NCBI GenBank assembly: GCA_030145365.1
Contig: JAQYVS010000035.1
Location: forward strand, 1 to 6,839
Reading direction: 5' to 3'
DNA: 6,839 nt
DNA from: Desulfofustis sp.
Lineage (GTDB): Bacteria > Desulfobacterota > Desulfobulbia > Desulfobulbales > Desulfocapsaceae
Shown here: positions 5,869-6,839 of the stretch, in pieces
How positions within the stretch are numbered: position 1 is the first letter of the stretch
Layout of the letters: the number at the start of each line of letters is the position of its first letter
Notes under the pieces: generated by a model
Told to the model about the DNA's origin: nothing
The model's input: the letters and a program-made list of their open reading frames with translations, nothing else
Databases searched by the model: none
Made by a program: the position numbers and the translations under genes

Positions 5869-6839
5869 CTACTTTACACGCCTAATAGTTGACACAGTGT
5901 CAACTGATCGTGTCTGTTCCCTTAATAATCGCCCTGCATCTCCAACGAAGTCGAGGCCGACATTGGTGTAAATTCGGTTCGTCACCTCGATTGACGAGTG
6001 ACCGAGGATTCTCTGCAGGGCGTGAGGGTTCATTCCACTTTCAGCTGCCAGCGTTGCAAAGGTGTGTCTGAGCAGGTGGTGGCTCACCTGTCGGCCTATC
6101 CCTGCAGCCTTGACTGCACGGTCAAGTGGCTTCCAGATGGTGGAGTACGGTTGTTTAGTGACAGGATTAATGACAAGGTATCTCCGCTTACCCTTCAGCC
6201 TGTATAATTCCTCGACAAACCGATCAGACATGAATGGAACCTTGCGATCTTTGGTGCCTTTACCTCTGACATGAATCATCTCCCGCCTTCGGTCAACGTC
6301 CCTTGTCTGCAGCTTGAGTGCCTCGCTTAGCCGGAGTCCGTGGTCTGCCATCAGCAGAAAGAGGACACGGTAATGCTCCTCAAGGTGACGGTAGATTGCG
6401 TCAACCTCGTACCGTTCAAGTGGTTGCTTTCTTGGTGACGCTATCTTGCTCCGGGGGAACCTTGGTATCTTGAATTTCAACTCTTCACAATGGTCGTTAG
6501 CTACAGCCCAATTCAACATCGAAGCGAAGTGATTCAGATGTTTGTTTACGGTAATTGGCTTCAGTCCCTTATCCTGCAGGTAATTCTTGAACTCAGTGAA
6601 TCCCTGAACCGATAACTGGTTGGGCCGGAGGTTGCCAAAGAACGGGACCAGATACAAATCAATGCTATAACGGGCATCTTTGACGGTGCTGGCTGCAGCC
6701 TCGGTCCTGTGCCATGCCGTGAATGGAACGATCAGATCCTTGATTGCTGGTGTAATCGGGTCAACATCAGGCACAGCACTCCGGCGAATAGATTTTTCAA
6801 ACAGAGCAGCCTCCTCGAAAGAACCCTTGAACGGCAAAC
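5869..6839 (-). CDS. Tyrosine recombinase/phage-type integrase, N-terminus off right edge
   Basis: The minus-strand frame is open to the window edge and ends with TAG at 5871-5869; 322 residues are visible. Counting from the first complete in-frame TTG (6837-6835, probably not the true start), residues 5-20 (GSFEEAALFEKSIRRS) resemble the end of an N-terminal arm-binding domain. The SAM-like core-binding domain covers about 35-115. The catalytic domain follows, with R169 (HGLRLSEAL), the hairpin lysine in GKGTKDRKVP (193-201), H254-x2-R257 (HHLLRHTFAT), H280 (ILGHSS) and the nucleophile Y290 (TNRIYTNVG). The full active-site set is intact, so an active enzyme is expected. It would cut and rejoin DNA through a phosphotyrosine intermediate to integrate or excise an element. 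It converges on the efflux operon, 42 bases away. The partner element, if any, probably lies to the right. A XerC/D role is less likely given the arm-like N-terminal segment. Confidence 0.93.
   Translation of the reverse strand, partial: LPFKGSFEEAALFEKSIRRSAVPDVDPITPAIKDLIVPFTAWHRTEAAASTVKDARYSIDLYLVPFFGNLRPNQLSVQGFTEFKNYLQDKGLKPITVNKHLNHFASMLNWAVANDHCEELKFKIPRFPRSKIASPRKQPLERYEVDAIYRHLEEHYRVLFLLMADHGLRLSEALKLQTRDVDRRREMIHVRGKGTKDRKVPFMSDRFVEELYRLKGKRRYLVINPVTKQPYSTIWKPLDRAVKAAGIGRQVSHHLLRHTFATLAAESGMNPHALQRILGHSSIEVTNRIYTNVGLDFVGDAGRLLREQTRSVDTVSTIRRVK
5887..5905. repeat. Perfect 19-nt odd palindrome in the integrase 3' end
   Basis: AGTTGACACAGTGTCAACT has two perfect 9-base arms around one central base. 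It lies in the codons for residues 311-317 of the integrase, after the catalytic domain. It could fold as a 7-bp stem with a 5-base loop in RNA, or be a dimer-protein binding site on DNA. No T-run follows on either strand, so an intrinsic terminator is not supported. The symmetry is directly seen; the function is unknown. Confidence 0.6.

Noticed and set aside
5998..6274. Plus-strand frames of 60-70 codons opposite the integrase
   Set aside because: They overlap the conserved catalytic domain in antisense and show no independent signals.

Overview
The window looks like part of a Gram-negative bacterial chromosome of moderate GC content. The evidence is a complete inner-membrane RND transporter with its periplasmic adaptor, both of which need an outer membrane to make sense. 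The protein style is compatible with Desulfobacterota or another proteobacterium-like lineage, but that placement is a low-confidence impression; nothing here fixes the taxon.

Layout. At the left edge, on the minus strand, lies the N-terminal third of a class IV (fold type IV, PLP-dependent) aminotransferase whose C-terminus is off the window (1-295). It is followed by about 500 bases with no convincing gene (296-792). These end in a promoter-like TTGACA/TAATAT pair overlapped by an imperfect 19-bp inverted repeat. Next comes a tight plus-strand operon: a MarR-family regulator (793-1242), an RND periplasmic adaptor (1244-2305) and an RND inner-membrane permease of the HAE1 type (2308-5418), separated by 1 and 2 bases. 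Ninety bases further on is a small AhpD/carboxymuconolactone-decarboxylase-fold protein (5509-5826) whose two expected redox cysteines are both serine. Converging on it from the right is a tyrosine recombinase/integrase (5869 to the edge, minus strand) that is open at its N-terminus. It probably marks one end of a mobile or formerly mobile segment extending to the right.

How the genes work together. The MarR protein most likely represses its own promoter and, through the operon, the pump. An inducing ligand, often a phenolic or other lipophilic toxin in this family, would relieve that repression. The adaptor keeps the RLS docking motif used with TolC-like channels, but no outer-membrane channel gene is present here, so the pump must borrow one encoded elsewhere. 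The small alpha-helical CMD-fold protein may act on a related compound, but its chemistry cannot be assigned because the usual CxxC is absent.

Most of the window is a recognisable efflux operon next to an integrase. I see no strong evidence of a wholly new system. The points most worth following up are the Ser-for-Cys CMD protein, a run of nine G inside the permease gene, a perfect 19-nt odd palindrome in the integrase 3' end, and the candidate MarR operator.
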